A stretch of DNA of 64,000 nucleotides from Labilithrix sp. (GCA_019637105.1 JAHBWF010000001.1:124001-188000); one strand, 5' to 3'; counted from the first letter of the stretch, positions 51,722 through 62,450 are shown. Program-made: numbers and translations. Notes: generated by a model not told the origin, from the letters alone.

Positions 51722-53944
51722 ATGGCGGAGGAGCTGCCGATCCTCGTCGCGGCGGTCACGGACGAGAAGGGGCGTGAGCTCGCCGAAGCCGCGCGCCTGG
51801 GTCGCACCGTGTGGGTGCCGCTCGAGCGCGAGCCCGCGCGGTCGGGACCGCACCGCCTCGAGGGCTACACCGCGACGGCCGACGCGCCGCTCTGCTTGCT
51901 GGCCGAGCCGCTCGGGACGACGAGCGAGCGCGGGAGCGCCCTCCGCCTCTACCCGTGGGAGGAGCTGCGCCCCGAGACCGCGCCCCCGCCGGCGCCGGCC
52001 GATCCGTTCGTCGGGCGCGCCATCGCCGGCGGGCGCTACGAGATCCTCTCGCGGCTCGGCGAGGGCAGCATCGGCGCGGTCTACAGCGCGCGCCACACGG
52101 GGCTCGGGAACATGGTGGCCGTGAAGGTCCTCCACGTGGCCTTCCAGCGCGACGTCGAGTTCTGCCGTCGCTTCTACGCCGAGGCCCTCGCGCTCTCCCG
52201 CCTCGACCACGCGAACCTCGTCCACATCTACGACTTCGGGCAGGAGCCCGACGGCCTGCTCTACCTCTCGATGGCGTTCGTCGAGGGCGCGACGCTGCGC
52301 GCGATGCAGCGCGTCGAGCGGGTCTTCGAGGTGCCGCGCATCGTGTCCTTGATGCTCGAGATCTCCGCCGGCCTCGGGCACGCGCACGGTCGAGGCCTCA
52401 TCCACCGCGACGTGAAGCCGGACAACGTGATGGTCGTCGCGAAGGAGGACGACGACGGGCACCGCGTGGAGCGCGTGAAGGTCCTCGACTTCGGCTTCGC
52501 CGTGCCGCCGAGCGTCTCCGGCGAGGTCGCGCAGCGCCTGGCGGGGACGCCCGTGTACATGTCCCCCGAGCAGTGCCTGGGCGAGGAGCTCGACGCCCGG
52601 AGCGACGTCTACGCCTGCGGAGTCATGATGTACGAGCTCGCGACGGGGACGGTCCCGTTCCTCGCGTGCGACGCCGAGTCGATCCGCAGGATGCACGTGT
52701 CGATGCCCGCGCCGCTCGTCTCCGCCACGCGGCCCGACGTCGATCCGCGCTTCGACGCGCTCGTTCGACGCGCGCTCTCGAAGTCGAGGCACGAGCGCCA
52801 CCCGAACATGCAGGAGCTCCGCGCCGAGCTGAAGGGCCTGCTCACGCCCGCGGGCGCGCCGTCTCCGTCCAGCGGCCGCGGCCTCTCGGGCTCGCGCGGC
52901 CAGGACAGCCGACCGTCGCTGCCCGTCCCGGCGTCGTCGCCGACGGTCCCGCCGCCGCCGAGCCGCCCCTCCACCGCGGACTGGCTCGAGGACCGCGCCG
53001 AGGGGTTCGCCCGCTTCATGGACGAGGCCCGGACGACCCCGGCGACCGACGCGCTCACGAAGGATCCGCACGGCTGGCTCGGCGAGCTCGCGCGCGAGCG
53101 CGATCGGCGCGCCTTCGTCCGGCGGCTCTCGGAGCTCGACGGCGCGGTGCGCGTCCTCGCTCAACGCGGCGACGCGGCGACGCTCCAGCGCGTGTCCGTC
53201 GTCGTCTCGGGGCTCGCGGATCGCGGCCGGAGCGATCCCGCGGTGCGCGACGCGCTCGCCGGGGTGGCGAGGCTGTTCGTCGATCCCGAGCTGCTCGGCC
53301 CCGTCGCGGAGCGCCTCCTCGCGCCCCAGGACGCGCAGCTCGACCAGGGCAGCGCCGCCGCCGAGCTCATCGCCCGCGCGGGCGTCGCGGGCGCCTACGC
53401 GCTGTACGGCGCCCGCACGCGGCTCACGGCCGACCAGCGCGCGCGCATCGCGTTCGTGAAGACGATGAAGTCGCTCGGCGACTCCGCCTCGCCGGTGATC
53501 CGCGCCGCGCTCGCGCGGCTCTTCGAGCAGGCCACGGGCGGGCAGCACCGCGCGGCGACCGAGCTCGCCGAGGACCTGCTGCTCGGCGTCTCGAAGGCGG
53601 ACGAGGCCACCGGACAGCTCGTGCTCAAGTTCGCGTCGTCGCCCGTCCCGAGCCTCTGCCGCGCCGCCGCGCGCGCGATGACGCGCGCCTGGGGCGAGCG
53701 CGCGCGCCCTTTGCTGCTCCACCTCGTGCAGCACGAGGACGACAGCGTCCTCGTCGCGGCGGTCGTCGGGCTCCGCGAGATCGACGGCGTCGACCTCGAG
53801 GCCGTCGCGCGCATCGGCGCGCAGGTCGCCGCCGGACGGGTCAGGACGCAGCAGCTCCACGCCGTGATCGCCGCGGCGCTCCGGTCGGCGTCCGCGAGCG
53901 CGTCCGCGGAGGCGGCCGGCGTGCTCCAGCGTCTCGGCGCCTGA
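51722..53944 (+). CDS. Ser/Thr protein kinase with helical C-terminal domain
   Basis: The 740-aa product has an unrecognised N-terminal region (about 100 residues), then a protein kinase domain: 'YEILSRLGEGSIGAVYSARH' glycine loop, Lys in 'VAVKVLHVA', 'HRDVKPDN' catalytic loop, 'VLDFGFAVP' DFG and 'MSPEQCLGEELDARSDVYAC' APE-like region (here SPE). After a Pro/Ser-rich linker the C-terminal 300 residues are helical with HEAT-like pattern ('LRLVQHEDDSVLVAAVVGLR' region). Such kinases are abundant in myxobacteria. There is no membrane helix. A PP2C phosphatase gene (frameshifted) lies 1.2 kb downstream and could counteract it. Confidence 0.92.
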   Translation: MAEELPILVAAVTDEKGRELAEAARLGRTVWVPLEREPARSGPHRLEGYTATADAPLCLLAEPLGTTSERGSALRLYPWEELRPETAPPPAPADPFVGRAIAGGRYEILSRLGEGSIGAVYSARHTGLGNMVAVKVLHVAFQRDVEFCRRFYAEALALSRLDHANLVHIYDFGQEPDGLLYLSMAFVEGATLRAMQRVERVFEVPRIVSLMLEISAGLGHAHGRGLIHRDVKPDNVMVVAKEDDDGHRVERVKVLDFGFAVPPSVSGEVAQRLAGTPVYMSPEQCLGEELDARSDVYACGVMMYELATGTVPFLACDAESIRRMHVSMPAPLVSATRPDVDPRFDALVRRALSKSRHERHPNMQELRAELKGLLTPAGAPSPSSGRGLSGSRGQDSRPSLPVPASSPTVPPPPSRPSTADWLEDRAEGFARFMDEARTTPATDALTKDPHGWLGELARERDRRAFVRRLSELDGAVRVLAQRGDAATLQRVSVVVSGLADRGRSDPAVRDALAGVARLFVDPELLGPVAERLLAPQDAQLDQGSAAAELIARAGVAGAYALYGARTRLTADQRARIAFVKTMKSLGDSASPVIRAALARLFEQATGGQHRAATELAEDLLLGVSKADEATGQLVLKFASSPVPSLCRAAARAMTRAWGERARPLLLHLVQHEDDSVLVAAVVGLREIDGVDLEAVARIGAQVAAGRVRTQQLHAVIAAALRSASASASAEAAGVLQRLGA

Positions 53945-53947
53945 GCG

Positions 53948-54005
53948 CGCCGGCCTCCGGCGTCGCCGCGCGCGAGTCACCCGCCGTGGGCGCGAGCGCG
54001 CGGCG
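53948..54005. terminator. Hairpins between convergent kinase and lolD genes
   Basis: CGCCGG/CCGGCG (53948-53962) forms one hairpin; CGCCGCGCG (53964-53972) pairs with CGCGCGGCG (53997-54005) in a second, larger one. They fill the 66-nt gap between convergent genes. Confidence 0.4.
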
Positions 54006-54010
54006 GGGGC

Positions 54011-54757
54011 TCAGACCTCGACCTTGCCGGTCCGCTCGCTCACGTCGGAGGCGGCGTTCGCGCCGCGGGCGCGGCGCTCGTCGCGCTCGACTCGGCCGTC
54101 GCGCAGCGTGACCACGCGAGGCATGCCCGCGGCGAGCGCGGCGTTGTGCGTGACGATCACGATGGTCGTCTTGCGCTGCTCGTTCACCGTGTAAAAGAGC
54201 TGATGGATCTGCTCGCTCGTGCGCGAGTCGAGGTTGCCGGTGGGCTCGTCGGCGAGGAGCAGCTTCGGCTCGAGGACCAGCGCCCGCGCGAGCGCGACGC
54301 GCTGCTGCTCGCCGCCGGAGAGCTCGCCGGGGCGGTGGAGCACGCGCTCCTTCAAGCCCACCTCCTCGAGCAGCGCCCGCGCGCGGGTCTCCATGTCGCG
54401 GCGCGATCGGCCCTGGATGAGGCCCGGCATGACGACGTTCTCGAGCGCGCTGAACTCGGGCAGGAGGTGGTGAAACTGGAAGACGAAGCCGATCGTCCGG
54501 TTGCGGAGCGCGGCCAGGCGGGTGCCCGAGAGCTCGGTCAGCTCGGCGTCGTCGATCTTGAGCGAGCCAGACGTGATGACGTCCAGCGTGCCGATGCAGT
54601 GGAGCAGGGTGGATTTCCCCGCGCCGGACTGGCCGACGATGCCGACCATCTCGCCCTCGTCGATCGTGAGGTCGATCCCGCGAAGGACGTCGAGCGTCCG
54701 CCCCATGTGCTGGAAGGACTTCTTGACGTCCTTGGCGACGACGACTGGACGAGCCAT
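54011..54757 (-). CDS. lolD: ABC transporter ATP-binding protein LolD-like
   Basis: The 248-aa product has Walker A '[18 protein letters not shown]', Q-loop '[19 protein letters not shown]', signature '[17 protein letters not shown]', Walker B '[12 protein letters not shown]' and H-loop 'VTHN'. '[19 protein letters not shown]' is characteristic of LolD, the ATPase that extracts outer-membrane lipoproteins from the inner membrane with LolC/E permeases. No LolC or LolE gene is adjacent, so it could also be a MacB/FtsE-like ATPase. The genome's many lipoproteins make a Lol role sensible. Its 5' leader contains several hairpins. Confidence 0.88.
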   Translation of the reverse strand: MARPVVVAKDVKKSFQHMGRTLDVLRGIDLTIDEGEMVGIVGQSGAGKSTLLHCIGTLDVITSGSLKIDDAELTELSGTRLAALRNRTIGFVFQFHHLLPEFSALENVVMPGLIQGRSRRDMETRARALLEEVGLKERVLHRPGELSGGEQQRVALARALVLEPKLLLADEPTGNLDSRTSEQIHQLFYTVNEQRKTTIVIVTHNAALAAGMPRVVTLRDGRVERDERRARGANAASDVSERTGKVEV

Positions 54758-54780
54758 GATCGTGCCTCTTCTAAATCAAC

Positions 54781-54883
54781 GAGCGCGAAGCTCGATCAAA
54801 ATTCAGCTCGCGAAGCGAGCGCCGCGTGGGGTGGGGTCCCGAAAAAGCGCGCCTTTTCGGGGCGGGGCGGCGCGTGCCGCCCC
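54781..54883. other. Hairpin-rich leader between lolD and the PP2C gene
   Basis: Four possible hairpins lie in 103 nt: GAGC/GCTC near 54781-54792; GCTCGC/GCGAGC (54806-54820); CCCGAAAA/TTTTCGGG (54838-54861); GGGGCGGC/GCCGCCCC (54864-54883). The stretch is AT-richer than its surroundings. On the minus strand it would be the lolD leader; a leader-type regulatory RNA is possible. The remainder of the 394-nt gap to 55151 shows no gene. Confidence 0.4.
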
Positions 54884-55151
54884 GTGATGACAACGAGCCG
54901 AATGGGCCGAGCATGACGTTCGAATCGTGCTCGGTCATGTAGCACACGAGACCCCTCGGCTGTTTCCCTTCGCGAACGACCGGGCTCGGGCGCCCGCGCT
55001 TCGAGGCGGGCTGCCCCAATGGGGAAGGACGGCCACGCGACGCGCGACCCCGCTCGCGCCCGCGGGCCATTGATCTCGCGCAGTTCGGGGGCGCCGCGCC
55101 GCGACGGAATCGGCCAAGCTCGTGCAATACTCAGCGGTAGAGGAGCCCCCG

Positions 55152-56025
55152 ATGCCGTCCGAGAGCCACTACGTGAGCGTCGCCGCCGTCACCCACCTCG
55201 GCCGTGTCCGCGAGAAGAACGAGGACGCGTTCGTCGTCGCGGACCTGACGGGAGGCGGCCTCCTGGACGAGCGCTCCCACGCTCGCTTCGACGTGGGCGA
55301 GCGCGGTGTCCTCCTCGCCGTGTCGGACGGCATGGGCGGCGCTCAGGCCGGCGAGGTGGCGAGCGCCCTCGTCGTCGAGACCATCACGCGGGAGATCGCG
55401 GGGGCTCCGCTCGAGACGCCGCGCGACGCGGCCCTGATGGAGGCCGTCCAGCGCGCCCACGAGGCGGTGCGCGTCCACGGGGAGCGCGTGCAGGCGCGGA
55501 TGGGCGCGACGCTCACGGCCGTGTTCGTCCGCGCCGGTCGCGCGTACATCGCCGAGGTCGGAGACTCGCGCGCGTACCTCCTCCGCGGCGGCGCGATCGC
55601 CCAGGTCACCCACGACCAGAGCATGGTGCAGCTCCTCGTCGACAGCGGGATCCTGAAGCCGGAGGACGCGAGCCAGTCGCCGATGCGCAACGTCATCCTC
55701 CAGGCGATGGGGACACCAGCAGGAGATCGAAGGTGCGCTCAGGCGGATGGTCTGCGATAGAGACTGCCTCATCCTCTGCTCCGACGGGCTGACGGGGCAC
55801 GTGAGCGACGCGGAGATCAAGGACGTCGTCCTCGAGGCGAAGCGGCCGGAGGTCGCCGCGGCGCGGCTCGTCGAGCTCGCGAACGAGCGCGGCGGCAAGG
55901 ACAACATCACGGTCATCGTCGCGGGGATCGGCGGTGACCTCGCGCCCCCGGCCGCCGACGAGAAGCCCGAGAACGCCGTCCAGGTCATCCGGGCGTTCGA
56001 GCCGAAGACGCCGAGCTCGCGCTGA
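55152..56025 (+). pseudogene. PP2C-family Ser/Thr phosphatase interrupted by a +1 frameshift
   Basis: The first part (ATG 55152 to about 55712) reads 'VTHLGRVREKNEDAFVVAD', 'LLAVSDGMGGAQAGEVASAL', 'YIAEVGDSRAYLLR', ending '...NVILQAMGT'. The expected continuation 'QQEIEGALRRMVCDRDCLIL' then 'CSDGLTGHV' and 'GGKDNITVIVAGIGG' is one frame over, so one extra base lies at about 55712-55716 (ACAC). If corrected, a normal 290-aa PP2C with metal-binding Asp residues (SDGMGG, SDGLTG, DN) results. Either the gene is broken or the base is a sequencing error. It would dephosphorylate Ser/Thr kinase targets. Confidence 0.8.
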
Positions 56026-56035
56026 TCCCGCCGCC

Positions 56036-56701
56036 TCAGGGAGGCGGCAGGCACCCGCGGAAGAGGAACGCCTCGGGAGACGGCGGCTCGCGTCGATCGG
56101 CGTCGTCGAGCGTGCAGCGCACCTCCCGGCCCGAGCTGAACGGGACGTCGATCGTCCCGAGGAGCGCCGCGCTCGACGCGTCGACGAGGCTGGCGCGCAG
56201 GTTCACGAAGCCCCAGTCGCCGACGACGGGCTCGAAGTACACGACGCCCTCCCGCGACTCGCCCGGCTCGAGCGCGCCCGAGCGGAGCTCCCTCCGGTGG
56301 AGGTCCGGGCGCGCCCCGGCGAACCGATCCGGCGGGATCGAGCCGAAGCGCGCCGTCCCGGCGACGAGCTCGAAGCTCGCGCGCGAGACGTCGAGCGGGA
56401 CGTCGCCGCCGTTGGCCACGCGCACGAGCACGGGCGTGGCGCGCCCGCCGAGATCGAGCCGCGCGAGCCTCCGCGCGTCCGTGCTGGCCTCGACCGTGAC
56501 GCCGCGCTGGCTCGTCGTCCGGGCCGTGAACGGATCGACCCAAGCGGACGCCGTCGACGGCAGCGCCACCAGCGCGCGCCGCGCGCACGCGGTCGCGGCG
56601 ATCGCGCACGCCGCGAGCGCGGCGACCGCGTGCGCCCTGCGCCCGCGCGGTCGTGAGGCCGGCCTCGTCGAGGACGACCTCGCCGAGCGCGCCGCGGTCA
56701 T
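56036..56701 (-). CDS. Secreted lipoprotein with beta-sandwich domain
   Basis: The 221-aa product has a signal peptide with lipobox ('IAATAC', Cys about residue 41). The mature part looks like an immunoglobulin-like or DUF4352-type sandwich ('TPVLVRVANGGDVPLDVSRA', 'GVVYFEPVVGDWGFVNLRAS'), ending with a Cys near the C-terminus. No enzymatic motif. Its ATG overlaps the stop of the upstream lipoprotein (ATGA), so they are a pair, placed at the end of the respiratory operon. Confidence 0.75.
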   Translation of the reverse strand: MTAARSARSSSTRPASRPRGRRAHAVAALAACAIAATACARRALVALPSTASAWVDPFTARTTSQRGVTVEASTDARRLARLDLGGRATPVLVRVANGGDVPLDVSRASFELVAGTARFGSIPPDRFAGARPDLHRRELRSGALEPGESREGVVYFEPVVGDWGFVNLRASLVDASSAALLGTIDVPFSSGREVRCTLDDADRREPPSPEAFLFRGCLPPP

Positions 56702-57120
56702 CGCCCGATCTTGGCCTTCATCACCGGCTCGTTGGTCGGGCTGGCGACGGCGCCCGTCGGCTCGGGCGTGACGATCAGGTCGAACCGCTCGTACGGCGTC
56801 AGCGTCTTCAACGAGGCCTTGCGGTCCTTGCCCACGACGAACGAGCCGACGTTCTGCGGAGGGAGGTCCTCCGTGAGCGGCTTGGCCCAGACGACGTAGA
56901 CGGTCGCGTCGTTCGCGATCTTCTCCGGCGGAGCCATGTACTCGACCTCGAGGTTGACCTCGGTGTTCTGGTTGGCGGTGCGCCGCGTCTCGACCTCGCC
57001 CTTTGCGGCGGGGTTCTTCGGCGTGGTCGTCAGCGCGGTCGTCTGCGCCCCGGAGCAGGCGGCCAGGGCGACGGCGAACGCGGCCGTGGCGAGGAGTTTG
57101 AGGCTTGGAGCGGTTCGCAT
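56698..57120 (-). CDS. Small lipoprotein at the end of the oxidase operon
   Basis: The 140-aa product has a signal peptide with lipobox ('ALAAC', Cys about residue 22) and a short mature domain with beta pattern ('EVNLEVEYMAPPEKIANDAT', 'VYVVWAKPLTEDLPPQNVGS', 'ERFDLIVTPEPTGAVASPTN'). The phrase 'VVWAKP...VGSFVVGKDRKASLK' hints at an anti-sigma or cohesin-like sandwich but is not enough to name it. It lies 64 nt downstream of ctaF and overlaps the next lipoprotein gene. Oxidase operons often end with small copper or assembly proteins (SCO, CtaG); it does not carry a CxxxC motif. Confidence 0.7.
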   Translation of the reverse strand: MRTAPSLKLLATAAFAVALAACSGAQTTALTTTPKNPAAKGEVETRRTANQNTEVNLEVEYMAPPEKIANDATVYVVWAKPLTEDLPPQNVGSFVVGKDRKASLKTLTPYERFDLIVTPEPTGAVASPTNEPVMKAKIGR

Positions 57121-57184
57121 GCGAGCCCGCGCATGCAATCGAGGCGCCGCGGGCGCGCGGGCTCATGCGCCTCCGCGCTCGCCC

Positions 57185-57511
57185 TCAACGCGGCGGCGCG
57201 TGCGCCTCGCGCGTGGTCGGCGGGAGGAGCGGCGGCGGCTCCCGCGTGGCGACGTCCGCGACCATCAGCCCGACGAGGACGGCCAGGAGGCCGCCCGCCG
57301 CGGCGAGCGTGAGCTTCATCGAGAGGCCCTCGCCGACGAGCTCCATGAAGAACATCACCACGAGCGCGGCCTTCAACGCGGCGATCGCGAGCGCGACGAG
57401 CAGCGAGGCCGCGCCGAGGTGGACGTAGGAGAGCGCGAAGCTCGCCGCCCAGAGCACGAAGAGGGCGATCGCCGTCCGCGTGACGGCCTTCGGGATCGAG
57501 AAGGGGCTCAT
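57185..57511 (-). CDS. ctaF: Cytochrome c oxidase subunit IV (CtaF type)
   Basis: The 108-aa product has three hydrophobic segments ('AIALFVLWAASFALSYVHLG', 'LLVALAIAALKAALVVMFFM', 'LTLAAAGGLLAVLVGLMVAD') and the 'K(A/T)ALVVMFFMEL' motif of the bacterial oxidase subunit IV. It stabilises the oxidase in the inner membrane and has no cofactor. Its ATG overlaps the stop of ctaE (ATGA), fitting the operon pattern actCDEF-ctaCDEF. Confidence 0.85.
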   Translation of the reverse strand: MSPFSIPKAVTRTAIALFVLWAASFALSYVHLGAASLLVALAIAALKAALVVMFFMELVGEGLSMKLTLAAAGGLLAVLVGLMVADVATREPPPLLPPTTREAHAPPR

Positions 57512-58145
57512 GCGAGGTAGAACAGCGGCCAGAGGAAGATCCAGACGACGTCGACGAGGTGCCAGTACAAGGCGCCGATCTCGAGGCGGTAGGCGACTTC
57601 GCGGCCGAGGCGCCCGCGGACGATCCGGATCGCGAGCACGCCGAGGACGACGACGCCGATCGTCACGTGGAGCGCGTGGAGCGCCGTCATGCCGTAGTAG
57701 AGCGTCCAGAACTCGGAGAGGCCTCGCGCGCGGTGCTCGACGAAGTAGCGCCCGACGCCGCCGGGGTAGATGCCCTCGTCGAAGTGCTCGCCGTACTCGA
57801 CGGCCTTGACGGCGAGGAACGCGAGCCCGAGCGCGACGGTGCCGCCGACGAGCCTCGCGGCGAGCCTCGCGTGCCCGTCGCGGAGCGCGTGGACGGCGAT
57901 CGCGGCGAGCGCGCTGCTGAGGAGCAGGACGCCGGTGTTGAGCGTGCCGAGGTACTTGGTGTTGTGGGCGACGCCGGTCGCGCACGCGCGCGAGAACTGC
58001 ACCTGCTACGTCAAGAAGAGCGCGATCGCCGCGCCGAAGAGCAACACCTCGCTCGCGAGGAAGACCCACATGCCGAGCCGCGCGGCGTGAGCCTGGCGCG
58101 CGAGGCTCTCGAAGTGCGCGCCGTGCCGGGCGCCGCCCGCGGCGC

Positions 58146-58149
<4 letters not shown>
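57508..58149 (-). pseudogene. ctaE: Cytochrome c oxidase subunit III interrupted by an in-frame amber codon
   Basis: From GTG 58149 (overlapping the ctaD stop) the frame reads 'HFESLARQAHAARLGMWVFL' and 'ASEVLLFGAAIALFLT', then TAG at 58006-58008 (codon 48), then continues in the same frame 'QVQFSRACATGVAHNTKYLG', 'TLNTGVLLLSSALAAIAVHA', 'YGEHFDEGIYPGG', 'HVTIGVVVLGVLAIRIVRGR', 'YWHLVDVVWIFLWPLFYLA'. All five or six helices of a short COX III are present; only the amber codon, at the position usually Tyr, disrupts it. A separate start at 58002 would lack the first helix. Either TAC/TAT was misread, the codon is read through, or the operon has lost a needed subunit. Confidence 0.85.
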
Positions 58150-59791
<1,642 letters not shown>

Positions 59792-59795
<4 letters not shown>

Positions 59796-60850
59796 GGCGC
59801 GGTCCCTCCGTCTCCGGCCGCCGTCACCTCGAGCCGCGGCAACGTCACCCCGGAGGCACCGGCCGGCGCGTCGCGGAGCGACCGGATCAGCTCGACCAGC
59901 GCCGCCGCCTCGCCGGAGCTCAAGGCGCCGCGGTACGAGGGCATGACCTGGCGGTAGCCCGCGACGACGTCGGCGTTGGGATCCATCATCGACCGCGTGA
60001 GGTACGCGTCGTCGGCGACCACGCGCCGGCCGTCGGCGAGGGCGACCTCGGAGCCGTAGAGCCGGGCCCACGTCGGACCGATGTGCGGCTGTCCGTCGAG
60101 CGTGTGGCAGGCGACGCACTGGCGTCGCTCGGCGACCACGCGGCCCTGCTCGAGCAGGCTGGCCTCCCCGCACGAGCCCGGGCCGCGCCCGCAGTCGGCC
60201 TCGGGGAGCGTCGGGTCGCCGGCGCGCTTCCAGCGCGCGTAGTCCTCGGAGTCGAGCACGCGCACCTCTCCGCGCATCGCCGAGTGGGAGACGCCGCAGT
60301 ACTCGGCGCACCAGATCGGGTAAGAGCCCGCCTCCTTCGCCTCGAACCAGAGCGTGGTGTAGCGCCCCGGCAGGACGTCCTGCTTCACGCGGAAGCCGGG
60401 CACGTAGAAGCTGTGGATGACGTCCCGCGAGATCATCACCAGCTTGATCGGGCGCCCGAGCGGGACGGTGAGGACGTCGTTCGAGACGCGCCCGTCGGCG
60501 TACGCGAACTTCCACATCCACTGCTTCGCGTCGACGTAGACGATCTCGGCGTCCTCGGGCGCGTCGCGTACGTCGACGTACTGCCGGAAGCCGATGACCC
60601 ACCAGAGGAGGAACGTCCCGAGGACCCCGACGACGATCAGCGCCTCGCCCCGGCGGGTCGCGGTCAGCCTCTCGGTGAGCTGGTCGTCGCGCCGCCGGTG
60701 GTAGCGGACCGTGAACCACGCCGCCATGACGAAGACGTAGGTCGACACGAGCATCGTCACGGTGATGACGAAGCCGTGCAAGAGATCGATCCGGTCGGCG
60801 ATCGTCGAGCCCCCGCGCGGGAGCGCCAGGATGAGGCGGAGCGTCTCCAT
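59792..60850 (-). CDS. ctaC: Cytochrome c oxidase subunit II with fused cytochrome c (caa3 type)
   Basis: The 352-aa product has two N-terminal membrane helices (about residues 24-50 and 70-90), a periplasmic cupredoxin domain with the CuA site ('VIHSFYVPGFRVKQDVLPG', 'YPIWCAEYCGVSHSAMRGEV') and a C-terminal cytochrome c domain with heme motif 'QCVACHTLDG' and distal-Met candidate 'VMPSYRG'. It accepts electrons, directly from alternative complex III, and passes them to subunit I. The ATG overlaps the stop of the small anchor protein gene. The fused cytochrome c makes this a caa3-type oxidase. Confidence 0.95.
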
Positions 60851-61278
60851 CAGCGGCCCTCCCCTCGGTCTCCACCTCGGTCGCGCCCGCGCTCGGGCAC
60901 GAGCGGACGGTCCGGCGGGGGCGGAGCCGCGACGAAGAGCTCGATCGCGTCGTCGATCGGGACGCGCGCGAGCCCGGCGTCGCGGTCGATCCAGCCGAAG
61001 GAGCGGAGCTCCGCCCGATGTCGACTCCGGAGGTCGAGGCCGCGCCGCGTGTCGAGGATCGACGTCTGGTCGAGGATCCCGATGGTCTCGGGCGCCGCCG
61101 TCGGCGCCGGCGCGGGGCCCGCGCGGGGCGCTCGCCAGCGGGCGAGGAGGTCGTGGGCGATCAGGAGCGCGGCCGCCATGACGACGACGCTGGCGGCGAT
61201 GACGCGCGCGACGGCGCGTCGATCGACGGCGTCCGGCGCCTGACGCGCCGCCCGCTCGGGGGCGTCCGGCGCGCTCAT
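60850..61278 (-). CDS. Small single-span protein of the alternative complex III/oxidase operon
   Basis: The 142-aa product has one hydrophobic segment ('VIAASVVVMAAALLIAHDLL', about residues 28-47) and a C-terminal region 'ELRSFGWIDRDAGLARVPID' then 'DAIELFVA'. Similar '(F/Y)GW(I/V)D...G..RIPI..A' tails occur in small proteins of actA-F/cta operons, where they may help couple or assemble the complexes; no cofactor site is present. It overlaps actF (ATGA) and ctaC (ATGA), so all are co-translated. Confidence 0.75.
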   Translation of the reverse strand: MSAPDAPERAARQAPDAVDRRAVARVIAASVVVMAAALLIAHDLLARWRAPRAGPAPAPTAAPETIGILDQTSILDTRRGLDLRSRHRAELRSFGWIDRDAGLARVPIDDAIELFVAAPPPPDRPLVPERGRDRGGDRGEGR

Positions 61279-62450
61279 GGCGACCGGTACCTCAGCGCGT
61301 CGCGCCGCACGGCGTCCTCGGCGGCGCCGCGCTCCTCCGGGGCGCGGCCTCGGGTGTAGACGAGGTGCGCCCCGTAGGCCCACGCGAGCGCGAAGACGCA
61401 GACGAACGGCGCGGCGTCGGCGAGCGACGGCGACGCGCCGGCCGCCGGCACCACGAGCCACTCGAAGTCGAGCGCGCTCGTCACGACGAGCCAGCTCCCG
61501 AGCGCGGCGAGGAAGAGCGGCGAGCGCTTCAGCGAGCGCGAGAGGAGCAGGACGAAGGGGAGGGCGAACCGGCCGACCACGAGCACGACGTCGACGGTGC
61601 GCCACGAGCCGCGCGACCGCGCCCAGTAGAACGAGACCTCGGCCGGGAGGTTCGCGATCCAGATCAAGAGGAGCTGGAAGAACGCGATGTACGCCCACAG
61701 GATGACGGCCATCAGCGTCAGCCGCCCCACGGCGTGGAAGTGATCGGCGCCGGCCCCGTCGGTGAGCCCGCGGAGCGACGCCATCCACGAGGCCACGCCG
61801 ATGACGGCGAGGGCCGAGAGGAGGCCGGACGTGAAGACGTACACGCCGAAGACGTTCGAGACCCAGCCGGCCTCCCGCGACATCAACCAGTCGAACGCGG
61901 CGAACGTCAGCGTGAAGGCGACGATCGGCAGGCCCGCCGCCGAGAGCGTGCGCTCCCGCGCCGCGCGCGCCGCCGTCGGCCGCCTCGACATGGCCGCGTC
62001 CGCGCGGCGGAGCAGGACGGAGAGCGCCGTCCAGGTCGCGAGGTAGAGCAGCGACCGGACGAGGAAAAATCGTGGGTCGTGCCACGCCTGTTGGTGGGCG
62101 AGCGCGCGGGCCACCCGCTCCGGCAGATCGGGCGGCGGCGCCGCCCACGGGTAGACGAGCTCGAGCGAGCCCGCGATGGGCAGGAAGAAGAGCGCGAGCA
62201 GCGGCGTGGTCCCGGCGACGGCGACGACGACGCGACGGAGCACGCGCCACCAGCGGGCGCCGGTGACGTGGAGCACCATCACGAGGACCATCGCTCCGAG
62301 CGCCGTCGCGAGGACGAACCCGAAGGCCGCGGTCCACGCGGCGAGCGCGCGGCGCGCGTCGACCAGCGCGTAGACGAGCGTGAGCGCGCCGGCGGCGAGG
62401 CCGATCCCGAGCGGCACGAGGACGCCTCGTCGCATCGCCTCGCGCCTCAT
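61275..62450 (-). CDS. actF: Alternative complex III membrane subunit ActF
   Basis: The 391-aa product has about ten hydrophobic segments and motifs of the quinol-binding NrfD-like subunit F ('YPWAAPPPDLPERVARALAH', 'TFAAFDWLMSREAGWVSNVF', 'LLLIWIANLPAEVSFYWARS'). It anchors alternative complex III in the membrane and contributes to quinol oxidation and possibly proton translocation. The start ATG overlaps the actE stop (ATGA); an ATG 15 nt later is possible. It lies before the small anchor protein. Confidence 0.87.
   Translation of the reverse strand: MRREAMRRGVLVPLGIGLAAGALTLVYALVDARRALAAWTAAFGFVLATALGAMVLVMVLHVTGARWWRVLRRVVVAVAGTTPLLALFFLPIAGSLELVYPWAAPPPDLPERVARALAHQQAWHDPRFFLVRSLLYLATWTALSVLLRRADAAMSRRPTAARAARERTLSAAGLPIVAFTLTFAAFDWLMSREAGWVSNVFGVYVFTSGLLSALAVIGVASWMASLRGLTDGAGADHFHAVGRLTLMAVILWAYIAFFQLLLIWIANLPAEVSFYWARSRGSWRTVDVVLVVGRFALPFVLLLSRSLKRSPLFLAALGSWLVVTSALDFEWLVVPAAGASPSLADAAPFVCVFALAWAYGAHLVYTRGRAPEERGAAEDAVRRDALRYRSP

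Noticed and set aside
57508-58002. Separate short COX III starting at 58002
   Set aside because: It would lack the first helix, whose sequence is intact upstream in the same frame beyond the TAG codon.
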